64,000 nt of DNA from contig JAYKKT010000041.1 in the NCBI GenBank assembly GCA_036023115.1, positions 5,109,501 through 5,173,500 on the forward strand, written 5' to 3'. This document shows, one piece after another, positions 1-12,060 of this stretch. The notes under the pieces were generated by a model that worked only from the letters and a program-made list of their open reading frames with translations, searched no databases and had not been told where the DNA came from. The stretch is from Brasenia schreberi. Its lineage: Eukaryota; Streptophyta; Magnoliopsida; Nymphaeales; Cabombaceae. A program made the position numbers and the translations under genes. How positions within the stretch are numbered: position 1 is the stretch's first letter; every line of letters begins with the position of its first letter.

Positions 1-1204
1 TCATTTCGGATCGGATTGGGTCGATTTGGATCGACCCGACACAAAGCATTTAAAGGGATGAACGAGAAACCCTCGTTCGTCCCTCTCCCTCTGGGCCTCT
101 CAGTGCCACGTATCCACCACGCTCGCTGCTACCACCTGCTGTTGGCTTCAGCCAATCTTCTTCCACCGATGACATCCATCCTTCAACTAGCTACACCACC
201 TTCAACTGCCACATGAACCAACCTCCGGCGATGATTACAGTCGGTATGTCGCTCACCTGCAGCGTCGCGCACACATACAACGCACTCTAAGGTGATGTGG
301 CAGCTAGAGAAACGCCCACTCTACATGATGCTTGACACATAATCTCTGTGTTGCTCGTTCGTCTCTCTCTCATCTCTCGACGAGGTTCTTTCGTCTGTCT
401 CTTGCCCGAAGTCACTGTGATGGATACATGTTCCCCCGCCACGCCCTTTCCTTCTGGCGCTTCCTCTCTTCATTCGCATGGATATAATGCGCATTTCGTG
501 TCACGGAAGAAGAGTTGCTCGGGATCTGCGGACTCGACTCTTTGGCGGTCATTCAACTCTTCAAATTGGGGTATGTGTAACGATTTTGTGGTTGTCGAGT
601 TTGATTCTTTTTGAGAACTCCTTCGTGAATGATTTTTTTTTCATCCATTACTTTCCTACTTTTCCTTAAATATTCTTTCCTTTTCTAGGTGGATCTTAGT
701 TCATGTTAAAGTTTTTAATGTGTTACATTGAAATTAGTCACAGAAATGCAACACGTGCCATTTTGTAGTGATTTCCTGAAATGCAAAACTTTCGTTCTTC
801 GAGTAAAGATGCAAGAAAGAAGATCAACAGTAAAGTGGGTTCCTTAAAATATAGAGCAAAAGTTTCTGCTTCTCTCTCTCTATCTCACATGCACACACAC
901 ACACACTCACAAAAACAACCGCCTCACATGGACACACACGTGCAGATGCTAGTGACGCTACCATTCGTAGTCAAGAAAGTACTAAGTTATGAAAACATAT
1001 CTCCTTATAGGTTTCAGCCGTTGATTTATGCTAGTTAGCAAATACCACTAATAAAAGGTTGTTGATTATCATTGTGCATGCTGTGTTCTTTGAAAACCTA
1101 TTATATATATATATAAATTTTTTTAATCATAAATAAAAGTGTACCGTTAAATTTGCTATATCCCCGCTACCGCTATATTAGGGTCAATCGCTAACAACCC
1201 GCTA
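1..1204. other. No gene supported; possible 5'-UTR-like stretch
   Basis: No convincing coding region. Bases about 340-573 are CT-rich and end in a plausible splice donor (ggg|gtatgt), so a 5'-UTR exon of an unknown + strand gene is possible but unproven. A short (CA)n run lies near 892-906 and a (TA)n run near 1102-1116. Bases 1140-1204 hold short repeated 'ccgct' phrases of unknown origin. Confidence 0.3.
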
Positions 1205-2540
1205 ACCGCTATTGATAACATAGGGTAGGTGCATGTTGGAATTGACTTAATGTGTGAACAACATAAGTGATATCAGAACGAGTGATAATAAGATATGTTA
1301 AAGGTCCAATCATCTATCTATACGGGTGGGATCACTAAATGGTTTGCCATCTATAAGTCACATCTTTTTATTAATTACCTTTGGTGTCTCAGACTCCCAA
1401 CTATCTTGTCATTTGATATAAAAACATCATTAACAAACTTAGTTTGAGATAAGAAAAAACCTCTATCATGTTACCTCAATACATAGGAAGTATCGTAGAT
1501 GACCAAGATCCTTCATCATCTAAAAATTAAGGCCAAAGATGCTTTAAGATCTAATACTAGAAGGTCATTACATGTAATAATCATGCCATCAACATAAACA
1601 AAAAAGAGTAACATAATGCCACTATTAGTCGCATTTAAATCTTGTTGGGTCAATCACGAACTATAGTATCCAAGCTAACTGATGAATCAACTTTAGCAAA
1701 CTAAGCTAAAGGAGCTTGTTTAAGTCCATGCAAAGCCTTTTACTAAGTTTAAAGACATTACTCATTGGCATTTCACGTGACTTTCAAAACTACCTGGTTG
1801 TATCTCATGATATAACCTCTTCTTGTATGAATACCATTTAAGAAAGTGGTACATTTTTAACATCCATTTGAAAGCCATTCTAATTTTTGATCGCACTAAT
1901 AACAATAAGGGTTCTTATTGTGGTCGTTGTAGCTATTGGGACAAATGTTTCTTCATAATCTATTTCGTATTCTTAAAAATATTCTTTGGCAACTAAGCGA
2001 GTTTTATATCGTTCTAGGGTACCATCACCATTAGTCTTAATTTTATATACTCACCTACAATCTATTGGTTTTTTAGTCTCAGGACGTGCAACTATCTCCC
2101 ATGTTTGTTTGTGCTTTGTTCAAGGCATCTAGTCTTAATTCATAGCCAAACTTGGGATGTTTGGGCGTCTTTAAAGGTCGTAGGTTCTCTAATAGCCAAA
2201 ATAATAGTCAATAGCGTTCTATGTTGTGGTGAGAAAGTTTCATATGAGACAAATCTATCAGGAGACATAGAGTTTCTATTAGATTCTTTTAGACATGGTT
2301 TGATTGTCTTGGAGTTTCGCTTAGTGTAATATCTTTCAAATGGAGTCGCAATGTTTCTTAAGTGTAAAGACTCATCATTATGTTAATGCTCTATATCATC
2401 AACAAAGTTAGAGACATTATTTTAAAAAATATATTATTTTTCAAAAAAACTGAACATCTTTTGACACATAAAGCTTATCATTCTTGGGATTGTAACACCT
2501 ATACCCCTTTTTATTCATTTCGTATCCTATAAAAACATAT
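1205..2540 (-). pseudogene. Copia-0 reverse transcriptase and end of integrase (remnant)
   Basis: Reverse-complement translation in broken frames gives Copia RT signatures: a DYEETF-like block near 1970, then DVKN near 1850, and a segment similar to the intact families' FLG/LxYFL region near 1500. Near 2480-2540 the frame reads KGYRCY followed by LYVSKDV, the usual end of a Copia integrase region. Repeated stops make it non-functional. The RNase H domain is absent to the left. The remnant aligns by eye with 55540-56480. Confidence 0.65.
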
Positions 2541-2809
2541 TCTTATACATAAAACATTCTATTAATCAACATAAAGAAAACTTAAATAAGAGGACCTCCA
2601 ATCTGCAACAACTCCCAGGATCGGCACTCCCACAGCAGCCGTCCTCCTCTCTCTTTCCTCTCTTTTCTTATTACCTAACTAAACCCTAATTAGCTATTAA
2701 TACCCTGTCTAACTTAATTTCCTAATCTACCCCTAATAAGTATTAGCTATATCTAAAGTAACATAAAACACAAAATGACATGCTCAGACATGCCCGACTT
2801 TCCTTAACA
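2541..2809 (-). repeat. Copia-1 3' LTR
   Basis: 269 bp, near-identical to 7138-7414. The right edge ends ttaaca, directly followed by the polypurine tract; in element orientation the LTR begins TGTTAAGG. The left edge abuts the catat target duplication. Relative to the other LTR it has a short replacement in the agagg...ccaatctg stretch, which accounts for the 8-bp length difference. Confidence 0.92.
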
Positions 2810-2826
2810 CTCCCCCTCAAGTTGGG
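2810..2826 (-). promoter_or_regulatory. Copia-1 polypurine tract
   Basis: The minus strand reads aacttgagggggag immediately before the 3' LTR TGTTAAGG. This is the standard plus-strand priming site of plant Copia elements. Confidence 0.85.
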
Positions 2827-4492
2827 TGAAAAATGTTGATGACACCTAACTTGGATAAGGTCTCTTTTAACAGTTTGCTGGTAGTAGCTTTAGTTAAGAA
2901 ATCAGCCCTCTGTTTGATAGAATGAACATACTCCAGTTGGAATTCTTTATTAGATATCTTCTCCCTGATGAAGTGGCAGTCAATTTCTATATGCTTGGTT
3001 CTTTCATGATATACGGGATTTGATGCCATCTGAATAGCTGCACTGCTATCACAATATAGAGGTATAGGATGGTTAAGAGAATAACCCAATTCACTAATCA
3101 ATGATGATATCCATTTTCCTTCACACATAGCTTGTGCTATAGCTCTATACTCAGCTTCTGTTGTAGATCTTACAACCATTGTCTGTTTTTTACTCTTCCA
3201 CGATATAATATTACCACCAAGTAAAGTAACATAGCCTGTAATTGACTTCCTGTCATCAGAAGAACCATCCCAGTCAGCATCCGAATAAAGTGCAATGTCC
3301 AAATTTGATGATTTTGAATAAAGTAAACCCATTCCTGAAGTTGATTTGAGATATCTAAGAATTCTATACACTGCATCCACCTGATTTTTTGTTAGTGAGT
3401 GTATATATTTGCTCACAATCCCAACTGCATAAGTAATATCTGGTCGAGTAATGGTCAAATATATAAGCTTTCCCACTAGTTTCTGATATTTATGGATGTC
3501 CTTGAACTCTTCACTGTCACCTTTAAAGAATTTCTGGTTTACTTCCATAGGAGTGTCACTAAGTTTGTAGTCAAGCATTTGAGTTTCTGTAAGAAGATCC
3601 ATTAGGTATTTCCGCTGAGTTAAGAAGATACCTTTGTCAGAGTAAAGAACTTCTATGCCCAAGAAATAGTGAAGCCTACCCAAATCTTTAATCTCAAATA
3701 ATTTATGAAGATTCTTTTTCAACTCTGAAATTTCTTCAATGTCATCTCCTGTAACAATAATATCAACATACACCGCAAGAATAGATATTTTTGCCCCTCT
3801 CTTGAAGAATATTGTATGATCATTGAGACTTCTGCTGTATCCCAAACTGCATACGGCTTTACTGAATTTATCAAACCAAGCTCTTGGAGACTGTTTTAAC
3901 CCATATATTGCTTTATTGAGTTTACATACGCTATTAGAAGATAAAAGAGTGCTGGTCATTCCAGGAGGTAGTTCCATGTACACTTCTTCATTTAAATTTC
4001 CTTGTAAAAAGGCATTTTTGACATCCAATTGCCATAGATTCCATCCCAAGTTTGTTGCCATACTCAGAAGTATTCTAATTGATGTAAGCTTGGCCACGGG
4101 TGCAAATGTTTCTGTATAATCAATTCCATATGACTGACTGTATCTTTTAGCAACCAATCTGGCTTTATATCTCTCCACTGTCCCATCTGCCTTATATTTA
4201 ATAGTAAACACCCACTTACATCCTACAGTATTCCTATCAGAAGGCAACTGTGTGATGTTCATGTATTGTTTTTTACCAGTGCATTCAATTCTTCTTCAAT
4301 TGTAGCTTTCCATAAAGGACACTTGATTGCTTCTTCAAACTTCGAAGGAATGTTATGTTTTTCAGCATTCATAATGAAGTTTTGGTACCTCTGAGACGTA
4401 TTGGCATATGAAACATAATTAGAAATGGGATATCGTGCACATGTATGCTTACCTTTTCGAACACCAATAGGGATTTCAAGATCACTTTCCAC
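2817..4492 (-). pseudogene. Copia-1 reverse transcriptase and RNase H
   Basis: A 481-codon frame (2817-4262) carries the Copia RT: GCKWVFTIK, RYKARLVA, DYTETFAPVAK, QLDVKNAFLQG, then the RNase H signatures YSDADWDGSSDDRKS, STTEAEYRA and ERTKHIEIDCHF near the C-terminus. The usual active-site YVDD reads YVDII because one aspartate codon is missing in frame (near 3750-3775), so polymerisation should be lost. Upstream, 4259-4492 holds the integrase-RT linker in another frame. The two frames are separated by loss of one base where NNTW is expected, giving a TGA stop. The domain ends at the purine tract with no spare coding. Confidence 0.88.
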
Positions 4493-4573
4493 TTGTACTT
4501 GGGGATCTGGTTCAAGGGAATTCTCTTTAGCACATGGTTCTTCTTGAGAGTATACAATCCTTCGTTGTCCTTT

Positions 4574-5848
4574 CTAGTATGTCAGAATCTCTTTTGATGG
4601 CTGAGTGTTCTCACTGTTGCAGTCAACGATCTCAGGAAACTCCCCCTCGCTAGGAACGAGCGGAAGAACACAAGTAGAATTTGGAGAAGATGCCATGGAA
4701 GGAGAATAATAAGGGGTAAGTTCAAAGAAGGTGACATCCATAGAAACATAGAGCTTTCGAAGCAATGGGTCATAACATTTGTAGCCTTTCTGAGAGGTGG
4801 AGTAGCCAAGAAAAATACACTTAACAGACTTGGCATCAAGTTTATCACGATGAGGAAGGTGAATATGGACAAAACAGGTACACCCAAAGGTACGAGGAAG
4901 GAGATGAAATGATTGTGAATCTTTATGCACACGATGAAGAGGACTCTCTCCCTGAGTGGTATGACTAGGCATACGATTTATAAGATAAACAGCAGTGAGG
5001 ACAACATCACTCCAATAAAATTTGGGAACATTACTCTGAAGAAGAAGGGTGCGGGCAACTTCCAGAATATGTCGATTCTTCCGTTCAGCAAGACCGTTTT
5101 GTTGGGGTGTATAAAGACAAGTAGTCTGATGAACAATGCCCTGTGCATGTAAATAGGATGCTAATTGAGTCCCAAGGTATTCGTCGCCATTATCGGATCG
5201 AAGAATTTTAACAGTAGCATTGAACTGAGTACAAATAAATCGATGCACAATGGGAAAAATAGATGCAACTTCAGACTTTGTTTTCATTAAGTAAACTATG
5301 GTAAGACGAGTACAATCATCAATGAAGGAAACAAAATACTTATGACCAAACACAGAGGTGACCGGACTAGGTCCCCATACATCGGAGTGAATAAGTTCAA
5401 AAGGTTGAGAACTACGAGAATCACTTAAAGGATAAGATGCCCTGTGGTGTTTCCCAAGTTGACAGCCTTCACATTCAAACTGAAATTTATTGGACTGAAC
5501 GCGAAACTGAGGAATAACATAAGGAATTTTGGACACAGGAAGATGACCAAGACGATAATGCCAAAGACGAAGATCTGCAGCATGAATGAATGGTGGTGAA
5601 GGACAGTGAGGGGTAGAAGGCTGAGGAGAGTCTTCAAGAATGTATAAGCCTTTCTGTAGTTTACCATGTCCAAAGATGTTCCCCGTCCTCAGATCCTGAA
5701 ATACACAACCAGTAGGATGGAAGGTTACACAACAATTCAAGGCACGAGTTAAAGAACTGACAGAAAGAAGATTGAGTGGAAAACTCGGAACATGATATAC
5801 GGATGATAGATCGGAAATACAGGTAGAAACACGGCCCTGTCCAACCAT
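4574..5848 (-). pseudogene. Copia-1 integrase
   Basis: A 424-codon frame with the GAG-pre-integrase zinc site (LWHYRLGHLPVSK followed by CEGCQLGKHH) and the integrase core with its three acidic residues: IHSDVWGP, LRSDNGDEY and PQQNGLAERKNRH. The C-terminal part reads KGYKCYDP and LYVSMDVTFFE, typical of Copia. Integrase would insert element cDNA into the nuclear genome. The frame is broken at both ends: upstream by a one-base loss in a T-run near 5905-5912, and downstream by a stop near 4574, after which the sequence continues in another frame. Confidence 0.88.
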
Positions 5849-6460
5849 ATAAGTGAAAGAACCATCCGCTAATTTAATCGGTGCCTGATCCTGTAGTGTC
5901 TGGTAAGCTGAAAAAAGGATAAGTCGCCAACCATATGATCTATAGCCCCTGTATCAATTATCCAGGTATGAGAAGTGGAAGAAGAGGAGTGATTATCCGT
6001 GACTGTATGCGTAGCCTGTGCCACTATGGCTTGGGTGGAGGAAGCAGAGGTTGTCTCAGAGAATCATTGTTCGACCTTCTATGCGTTTGATAATCGCCTG
6101 AATGCCATCAGTGCTCTGAGTGGAAGATTCGGCCGAATGAACTGAGGGATTTCGCAGTCTATAAGATTCAGGTTTACCATGTAATTCCCAACAATGATCT
6201 CTGGTATGACGCGATTTGCCATAATAGGAGAAACGACCACCTAATTTAGTCTGGGTAATCTGAAGAGTGTCTGCTTTGTCAAACGAACTAGAGTGGTCAC
6301 CGGGATAAATGGAAGGAACAATGCCCTTACCTTTGTCAGCCATGAAGAATAAAGGCTGAAGAAATATAAAAACGGCAGCAAGAGGGATCACGCAAATAAA
6401 GAAGAGATGTTGCACCAGCGGAGAAACAAGTAGGAAGACAAAAACAAATTGCCAACACAA
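5849..6460 (-). pseudogene. Copia-1 protease and gag C-terminal remnant
   Basis: Near 5935-5985 the minus strand encodes WIIDTGAIDHM, the aspartic protease active site (DTG). Upstream (about 6170-6345) a short frame beginning MADKGKGIVP carries a decayed zinc knuckle, YYGKSRHTRDHCWELHGKP. Two of the expected cysteines of the C-x2-C-x4-H-x4-C motif are replaced by F and Y. The N-terminal gag capsid-like domain is absent, so the element probably cannot form its own particle. Confidence 0.75.
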
Positions 6461-7127
6461 TGGTAAATAATACCAGAAGAGTGCAGACTATAGTTCGAAT
6501 GAATATCGTTGAAGATGGAGCAAGAAGGATGTTAAAGAATAGCCTGCAATAGAGGGAAGTTCACGCAGGAAACGAGAGCGCCAAGGAAACCATGCTGAGG
6601 AATACCACCTGTCCTTGATCCCAAGGGGCAGGTAAAGATGGGGGCCACTAAGCTTTTTGGAGCGGAAAAACAACCACGCTGAAATGTAGAGAGAAGACAC
6701 AGCGGAAGAAAACAGAAACAACCATCAAATAAGTCCGCCCTTGAATAAGAGACTCACAAAAATCGTTGAAAAATCATAGTACGATAATCCCTGTTGAGTA
6801 ACTCCCTTGAAGAAGCCAGTGCTAGGTGATGGCGATGCTCGACCGATGCCTAAAATCCAAAGCTCCTCGGAAGTATATGCCAAACACTAACAGATTCAGT
6901 GGAGCGTGAAAGCCCCATCTAGGGTGACTAGAATGATCGGAAGGAAGGAGTGGAAGACGAGATGCTGGCAATGTGGTTGAATGGCAACTGAAGCAAAACG
7001 CTGCACCATCAGAAGACTGTGATGAACAGATGCAGTGGGCACGACATAGCAGACGTCGATCAACAGCTAGCAGGTGGAGATTGGGAAAGGCAAGATCACG
7101 ATTTTTTACAAGGGAAGCCGCCTGACA
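6461..7127 (-). other. Copia-1 leader, no gag coding recognised
   Basis: Between the primer site and the gag remnant lie about 670 bases where gag should begin. A 77-codon open frame (6488-6721) shows no Copia gag features. The gag N-terminus has been deleted or replaced by unrelated sequence. Confidence 0.5.
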
Positions 7128-7137
7128 TCTGATACCA
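7128..7137 (-). promoter_or_regulatory. Copia-1 primer binding site
   Basis: The minus strand reads TGGTATCAGA directly after the 5' LTR, complementary to the 3' end of initiator tRNA-Met as in most plant Copia elements. Confidence 0.88.
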
Positions 7138-7414
7138 TCTTATACATAAAACATTCTATTAATCAACATAAAGAAAACTTACATAAGAGGGCAGATTGGA
7201 GTCCAATCTGCAACAACTCCCAGGATCAGCACTCCCACAGCAACCGTCCTCCTCTCTCTTTCCTCTCTTTTCTTATTACCTAACTAAACCCTAATTAGCT
7301 ATTAATACCCTGTCTAACTTAATTTCCTAATCTACCCCTAATAAGTATTAGCTATATCTAAAGTAACATAAGACACAAAATGACATGCCCAGACATGCCC
7401 GACTTTCCTTAACA
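7138..7414 (-). repeat. Copia-1 5' LTR
   Basis: 277 bp, matching 2541-2809. It ends ttaaca and is followed by the second catat target duplication. Beyond that, the Copia-0 integrase resumes. Confidence 0.92.
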
Positions 7415-8050
7415 CATATTCAATGACTCGAGGAGAGAGTTTATCTCCTTTGTTTGTGAAAACAAAACATTTACATCTAAACACTTTTAATCTAGAGTAG
7501 TTGGGGGTGATATTAAATAATTTTTCAACAAGTGACACATTTTGCAATATAAAAGGTGGCATTCGATTTATCAAATGAACAGATGCCATGATAACTTCAA
7601 CCCAAAGATTTTTAAGAACTCCACTAGACACCAGGAAAGTTCTAGTGGTTTTCCACTATGTGCTGATATTTACATTCGGCAACACTATTTTGTTGTGGGG
7701 TTTTTATACAAGACATTTGGTAAATAATACCATTATTTTAAAGATATTTTTCAAACTCATTTGATATAAATTCACCATCAGAATCAGACCTAAAATTCTT
7801 AATTTCTAAATCAAATATATTCTTAACAAGATTATGAAAAGTAACAAAGTTCTTAAAAACATCCGATTTTGCTTTTAACAAATATACCACATATATTTAG
7901 TAAAGCATCAACAAAAATCACATAATAAGAGACTCTTCCTTTCGATATGGTCTAATATGAGCTTCGGGTCTTGATGCTGCTAAAGCGAAATCTTTTTGAA
8001 GTATAACTTTATTAAGTCATGTTTCAGCTATCTGAAGATCGATAAACACT
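7415..8050 (-). pseudogene. Copia-0 integrase remnant
   Basis: The minus-strand frame 7415-7631 reads KNLWVEVIMASVHLINRMPP and KCFVFTNKGDKLSP, the end of a Copia integrase region. The same sentence continues at 2540 on the far side of Copia-1. Further right (7640-8050) the core is decayed, but 'QNNIVG'-like and 'RSDSDGEF'-like pieces can be read in changing frames. Stops are frequent; this is non-functional. Confidence 0.7.
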
Positions 8051-8059
8051 TCTTCTAGG

Positions 8060-8700
8060 AAATAACTTTCAGTATGTGAGAGAGGACCTCACTCCTTGTA
8101 ATTTTTTTCTTAGGCTTCTAAAAAATTGATAGACAAAGTCTTCATTTTGTTCACATTGCCTTATATTAAGACAATTTGTGCATTTCTTTTCATAGCTATG
8201 AAGTTGATTCCAAATATTTAAAATTTCACTATAAAACTCATTTATCCCTTTGTCACCTTGTCTAAGATGAGATTTTGTCCCGAAGTGCCATCCTACATGC
8301 CATATCACTTTCAACATGAGATGTCTTCAGTGAAATTTGCTAAGCTATCTCAAATGTGATCATTCACATTGTTCATAAGAATCCATATAATAGTTCTATG
8401 ACCTCCTACATACTTTATGATGTTGATTACAAATATTTAAAATTTTACTATAAAACTCATTTATCCCTTTGTCACCTTGTCTAAGATGAGATTTTGTACC
8501 GAAGTGCCATCCTACATGCCACATCACTTTGAACATGAGATGTCTTCAAATATTCCCATGCATAACTAGTATTTGTGAAATTTGCTAAGCTATCTCGAAT
8601 GGGATCATTCACATTGTTCATAAGAATCCATATAATAGTTCTATGACCTCCTAGATACTCTTCTCGTTGTTCGAAAGTGGCATTCACATAGGGTTCCACT
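8060..8700 (-). pseudogene. Copia-0 gag remnant with internal tandem duplication
   Basis: The minus strand encodes Copia gag-like segments: HRTIIWILMNNVNDPIRDSL, ANFTNTSYAWEYLKT and, nearer the C-terminus, GDKGINEFYSEILNIWNQL. About 220 bp are duplicated in tandem (8203-8421 and 8422-8672). The right copy holds about 30 bp (AWEYL region) that the left copy lacks. The duplication and stops break the frame. Confidence 0.65.
8203..8672. repeat. Two-copy tandem duplication in Copia-0 gag
   Basis: Copy A begins at gttgattcc (8203) and copy B at gttgattac (8422). They match over most of their length with scattered substitutions, plus an insertion or deletion after gagatgtcttca. Divergence suggests the duplication is old but younger than the element. 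Confidence 0.8.
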
Positions 8701-8980
8701 TACATAGCCTCATAATTTTTTAAAATACATGTAATTTTCAATTGATTGGGTCCATGTCCTTAATTGGAACTTGTTAAACAAAAAGTGAAACTCTTATCTT
8801 CCATCTTACTATAAAAAATACAAACTTGATGGAGGATTCTTCATATCAATAGGTATGCATACATGGATAGTCGTAGAAGCAATACCCGTAGAACACCAAG
8901 TACCTTTGCACCTTGAAAAAGACTTATAACTTAGCATTCTTCCCAAGACAGCACCTCAACGATCAAAGAGGATGATTACG

Positions 8981-8991
8981 TTCTAATACCA
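8981..8991 (-). promoter_or_regulatory. Copia-0 primer binding site
   Basis: The minus strand reads TGGTATTAGAA beside the LTR start TGTAATG (8992 on the + strand), a one-step variant of the initiator-Met primer site. Confidence 0.7.
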
Positions 8992-9146
8992 TGTAATGAA
9001 ACAATACTTTAACTTCTTTGATAGGGACTGGTGGCCGCAACAATATGATGCTTGTATCCAAGGGAATCAGCCACCAAAAAGTGACAATAACAATGCCTAA
9101 GGCTCAATTCACTAAACAAGAATGCATAAATACACTAAAAATGAAT
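8992..9146 (-). repeat. Copia-0 5' LTR, part proximal to gag
   Basis: Starts TGTAATG on the + strand next to the primer site and runs to the RTE-1 insertion. The LTR resumes at 12091 on the other side of RTE-1. Confidence 0.7.
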
Positions 9147-9212
9147 CTACATTGCCGCCCGAATGTAGTGAAAAATTTTTAGAGAGGGTCTTCGCATTTT
9201 GATTATGGACGG

Positions 9213-10576
9213 ATGCGGGGGGTAAGGAAGCTAGTCCTAGACAATAAGATTCATATTAGTTCTTGGAATATCGGAATATTATCCGGTAAACTAATGGAGG
9301 TGGTAGATACTATGATTCGGAGAAAGATTCATATTCTATGTTTACAAGAGACAAAATGGGTTGGAGAAAAAGCAAAGGAGATAGAGGATACGGGTTTTAA
9401 ATTATGGTACTCAGTAAAGAAGAGGCTCGAAACGGAGTTGGTATTATCATAAATAAAGATTTAAAGGAGAGTGTAGTAGATATAGAACGATATGGTGACC
9501 GAATCATGACATTGAAATTAGTGTTAGGAGCAGAGGTTTTGAATATAGTTTGTGCTTACGCACCCCAAGTAGGACTAGAAGATAGTATAAAAACAGTTTT
9601 TTGGGAAGAGTTAGATAAGGTGTTTCAAAAGATTCCACAAAGGGAGTTGATTTGTTTAGGAGGAGATTTAAATGAACATGTCGGTAAAGAGGCATTAGGA
9701 TATCAAGGGATTCATGGAAACTTTGGTTTTGGGGATATAAACGAGGAAGGTAGGGAGATTTTAAATTTTGCTATGGCATTTGATATCTTTATAGTCAATA
9801 CAATCTTCAAAAAACGAGATGAACATTTAATTACTTATAAGAGTGGCTTATCACAAACACAAATTGATTACTTTATTTGTAGAAAAAAAGATAGAGCATG
9901 TTGTAAAGATTGTAAGGTAATTCCAAGAGAAAGCTTAACCACTCAACATCGACTTTTAGTTATGGATTTACAAATAAAAAAATGGATAAAGAAGACAAGA
10001 GTGCATCGAGCTATTCGGACTAAATGGTGGAACCTCAAAAGCGAGAAAGAAGATATATTTAAACAGAAAGTCCTTCAAGGAGATGTTTGGAATTATGTTG
10101 GCACACCCTGTGATATGTGGAACAATATGGCTATACATATTAGGAAAGTGGTGAAAGATGTGTTAGGGGTATCTAAGGGAGGTGTATCGACACAAAAAGA
10201 AGCTTGGTGGTGGAGTGAAGTAGTGCAAAATAAAATCAAGGCAAAGAGGGCATGTTACAAATTACATTATGCCAAGAAAACTAGTGAAACTTTAGAAGCT
10301 TATAAGAAAGCAAAGAAGGAAGCGAAAAAGGCCGTTAGTGAAGCAAAAGCTAAGATTTGGGAGGACTTATATAAAAAACTCAACTCAAAAGAGGGTGAAA
10401 GAGATATTTTTAGGATAGCTAGGGCTAGAGATAAGAAAACTAAAGATCTTAATTATGTTAGATGCATAAAAGACAAGGATGAAAAAATTTTAGTGGCAAA
10501 TGATGATATAAGAATAGATGAAAAAACTATTTTTATAATCTTTTTATTGAAAATAAAGATGTTAGTATTAGTTTAG
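9213..10576 (+). pseudogene. RTE-1 endonuclease region
   Basis: The endonuclease reads across two frames: 9213-9452, then 9404-10576. Catalytic signatures are visible: [39 protein letters not shown] and [10 protein letters not shown] (the N, E, Y, D/N, D and H positions of APE-like nucleases). It would nick target DNA to prime reverse transcription. One base is missing near 9410 relative to RTE-3, which retains the open frame there; RTE-2 shares the same loss. A second frameshift near 10515 separates this part from the RT. Confidence 0.88.
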
Positions 10577-12060
10577 GAGATTTAGCCAAGTCAGAAAAGT
10601 ATATAAACCACAATTTCTACCGACGTAATCAAAAGAAGGAAGTCAAAGAGGCTCTTAAACATATGAAGGGTGGTAAATCGGTAGGACGAGATAATATTCC
10701 TATAGAAGTTTGGAAAATACTAGGAGAAATAGGAATCACTTGGCTCACAAGACTATTTAATGAAATATGGAAAAACCAAAAGATGCCCGAGGAATGGAGA
10801 GCAAGTACACTTATACCCATATATAAGAACAAGGGAGACATTCAAAATTGTGCGAATTATCGAGGTATCAAGTTAATGAGTCATACTATGAAATTATGGG
10901 AAAGAATTATCGAACGTAGGTTAAGACAAGTATCAAGTACAACAGAGAACCAATTTGGATTCATGCTAGGCAGATCTACTATTGAAGCGATTCACCTTTT
11001 GAGACGTCTTATGGAACATTTTAGAGTAAAAAAGAAAGACCTTCACATGATATTTATTGATCTAGAAAAAGCTTATGATAGGGTACCGAGGGAGGTTCTT
11101 TGGAGAACTTTGGAGAAAAGAGGTATCCCATATATTAACCTTATAAGAGACATGTATGATGGTGCAAAAACATGTGTGAGGACTCATGAAGGAACGACAG
11201 ACTTCTTTGAAGTTAATATTGGGTTACATCAAGGATCGACTTTAAGTCCATACTTATTTATAATGGTGATGGATGAGTTAACAAAACTTGCAGATGACAT
11301 TGTATTAGTGGAGGAGTCTAAGGTAAAAGTTAATAGAAAATTGGAACTATGGAGAGAAACATTAGAAAACAAAGGCCTTCGACTTAGTAGAACAAAGACA
11401 GAATATATGGAATGTAAGTTTGATCATTTGGTTATTTCAGAGGACATAGAAATTAAAATTGGCACACATTGTATTCCCCAAAAGGAAAGTTTTAAATACC
11501 TAGGGTCAATTTTTCAGAGTGATGGAAGAATTGATGGAAATGTTACACATAGAATTAATGATGGTTGGTTAAAATGGAGAGGAGCATCAGGTATTCTTTG
11601 TGATAAGAAGATACCATTAAAATTAAAAGGTAAATATTATAGAGCAGCAATTAGGCCTGCCTTGTTTTATGGTTCTGAGTGTTGGGCAGTTAAGCATCAA
11701 CATGTACAAAAGATGTTTGTGACAGAAATGAAGATGTTGAGATGGATGAGTGGTCATACAAGAAAAGACCGTATACATAATGAGGTTATTAGAAACAAAT
11801 TAGGAGTGGCACCAATAGAGGATAAAATGAGAGAACATCGTTTAAGATGGTTTGGACATATAGAAAGAAGATCAAAAGAAGAACCTGTAAGAAGGTTAGA
11901 AAAACTAAATTTGGAAAGTATTAAAAGAGGTAGAGGACGACCACAAAAGTGTTGGAAAGAAATAATAAAGAATGATCTAGCTTATTGGGAGTTAACTGCT
12001 AACATGGCACACGATAGGGATCTGTGGAAACAAAGAATCCATGTAGCCGACCCTGTCTAG
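10577..12060 (+). pseudogene. RTE-1 reverse transcriptase
   Basis: The 10663-12060 frame (465 codons) carries RT blocks: [41 protein letters not shown] and [13 protein letters not shown]. The catalytic FADD block reads LADD, because about 33 bp present in RTE-2 (encoding part of [12 protein letters not shown]) are missing. The thumb/C-terminal region is complete, including [24 protein letters not shown] and [18 protein letters not shown], and ends IHVADPV just before the 3' tail. Confidence 0.88.

Larger units (their letters stand above)
2541..7414 (-). mobile_element. Copia-1: younger Ty1/copia element nested in Copia-0
   Basis: A 4.87-kb element with LTRs at 2541-2809 and 7138-7414, a 5-bp target duplication catat (2536-2540 and 7415-7419), a primer site next to the right LTR and a purine tract next to the left LTR. 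The two LTRs differ by about five substitutions plus one small indel, so the insertion is fairly recent. The order of coding remnants is gag zinc-knuckle piece, protease, integrase, RT, RNase H. It is defective: most of gag is missing, at least three frameshifts break the polyprotein, and the RT active site has lost one aspartate. Confidence 0.93.

Noticed and set aside
9213..12060. RTE frames as a host 'craniofacial development protein 2-like' gene
   Set aside because: Endonuclease and RT motifs, the (TTG)n tail and several copies in the window show a LINE.
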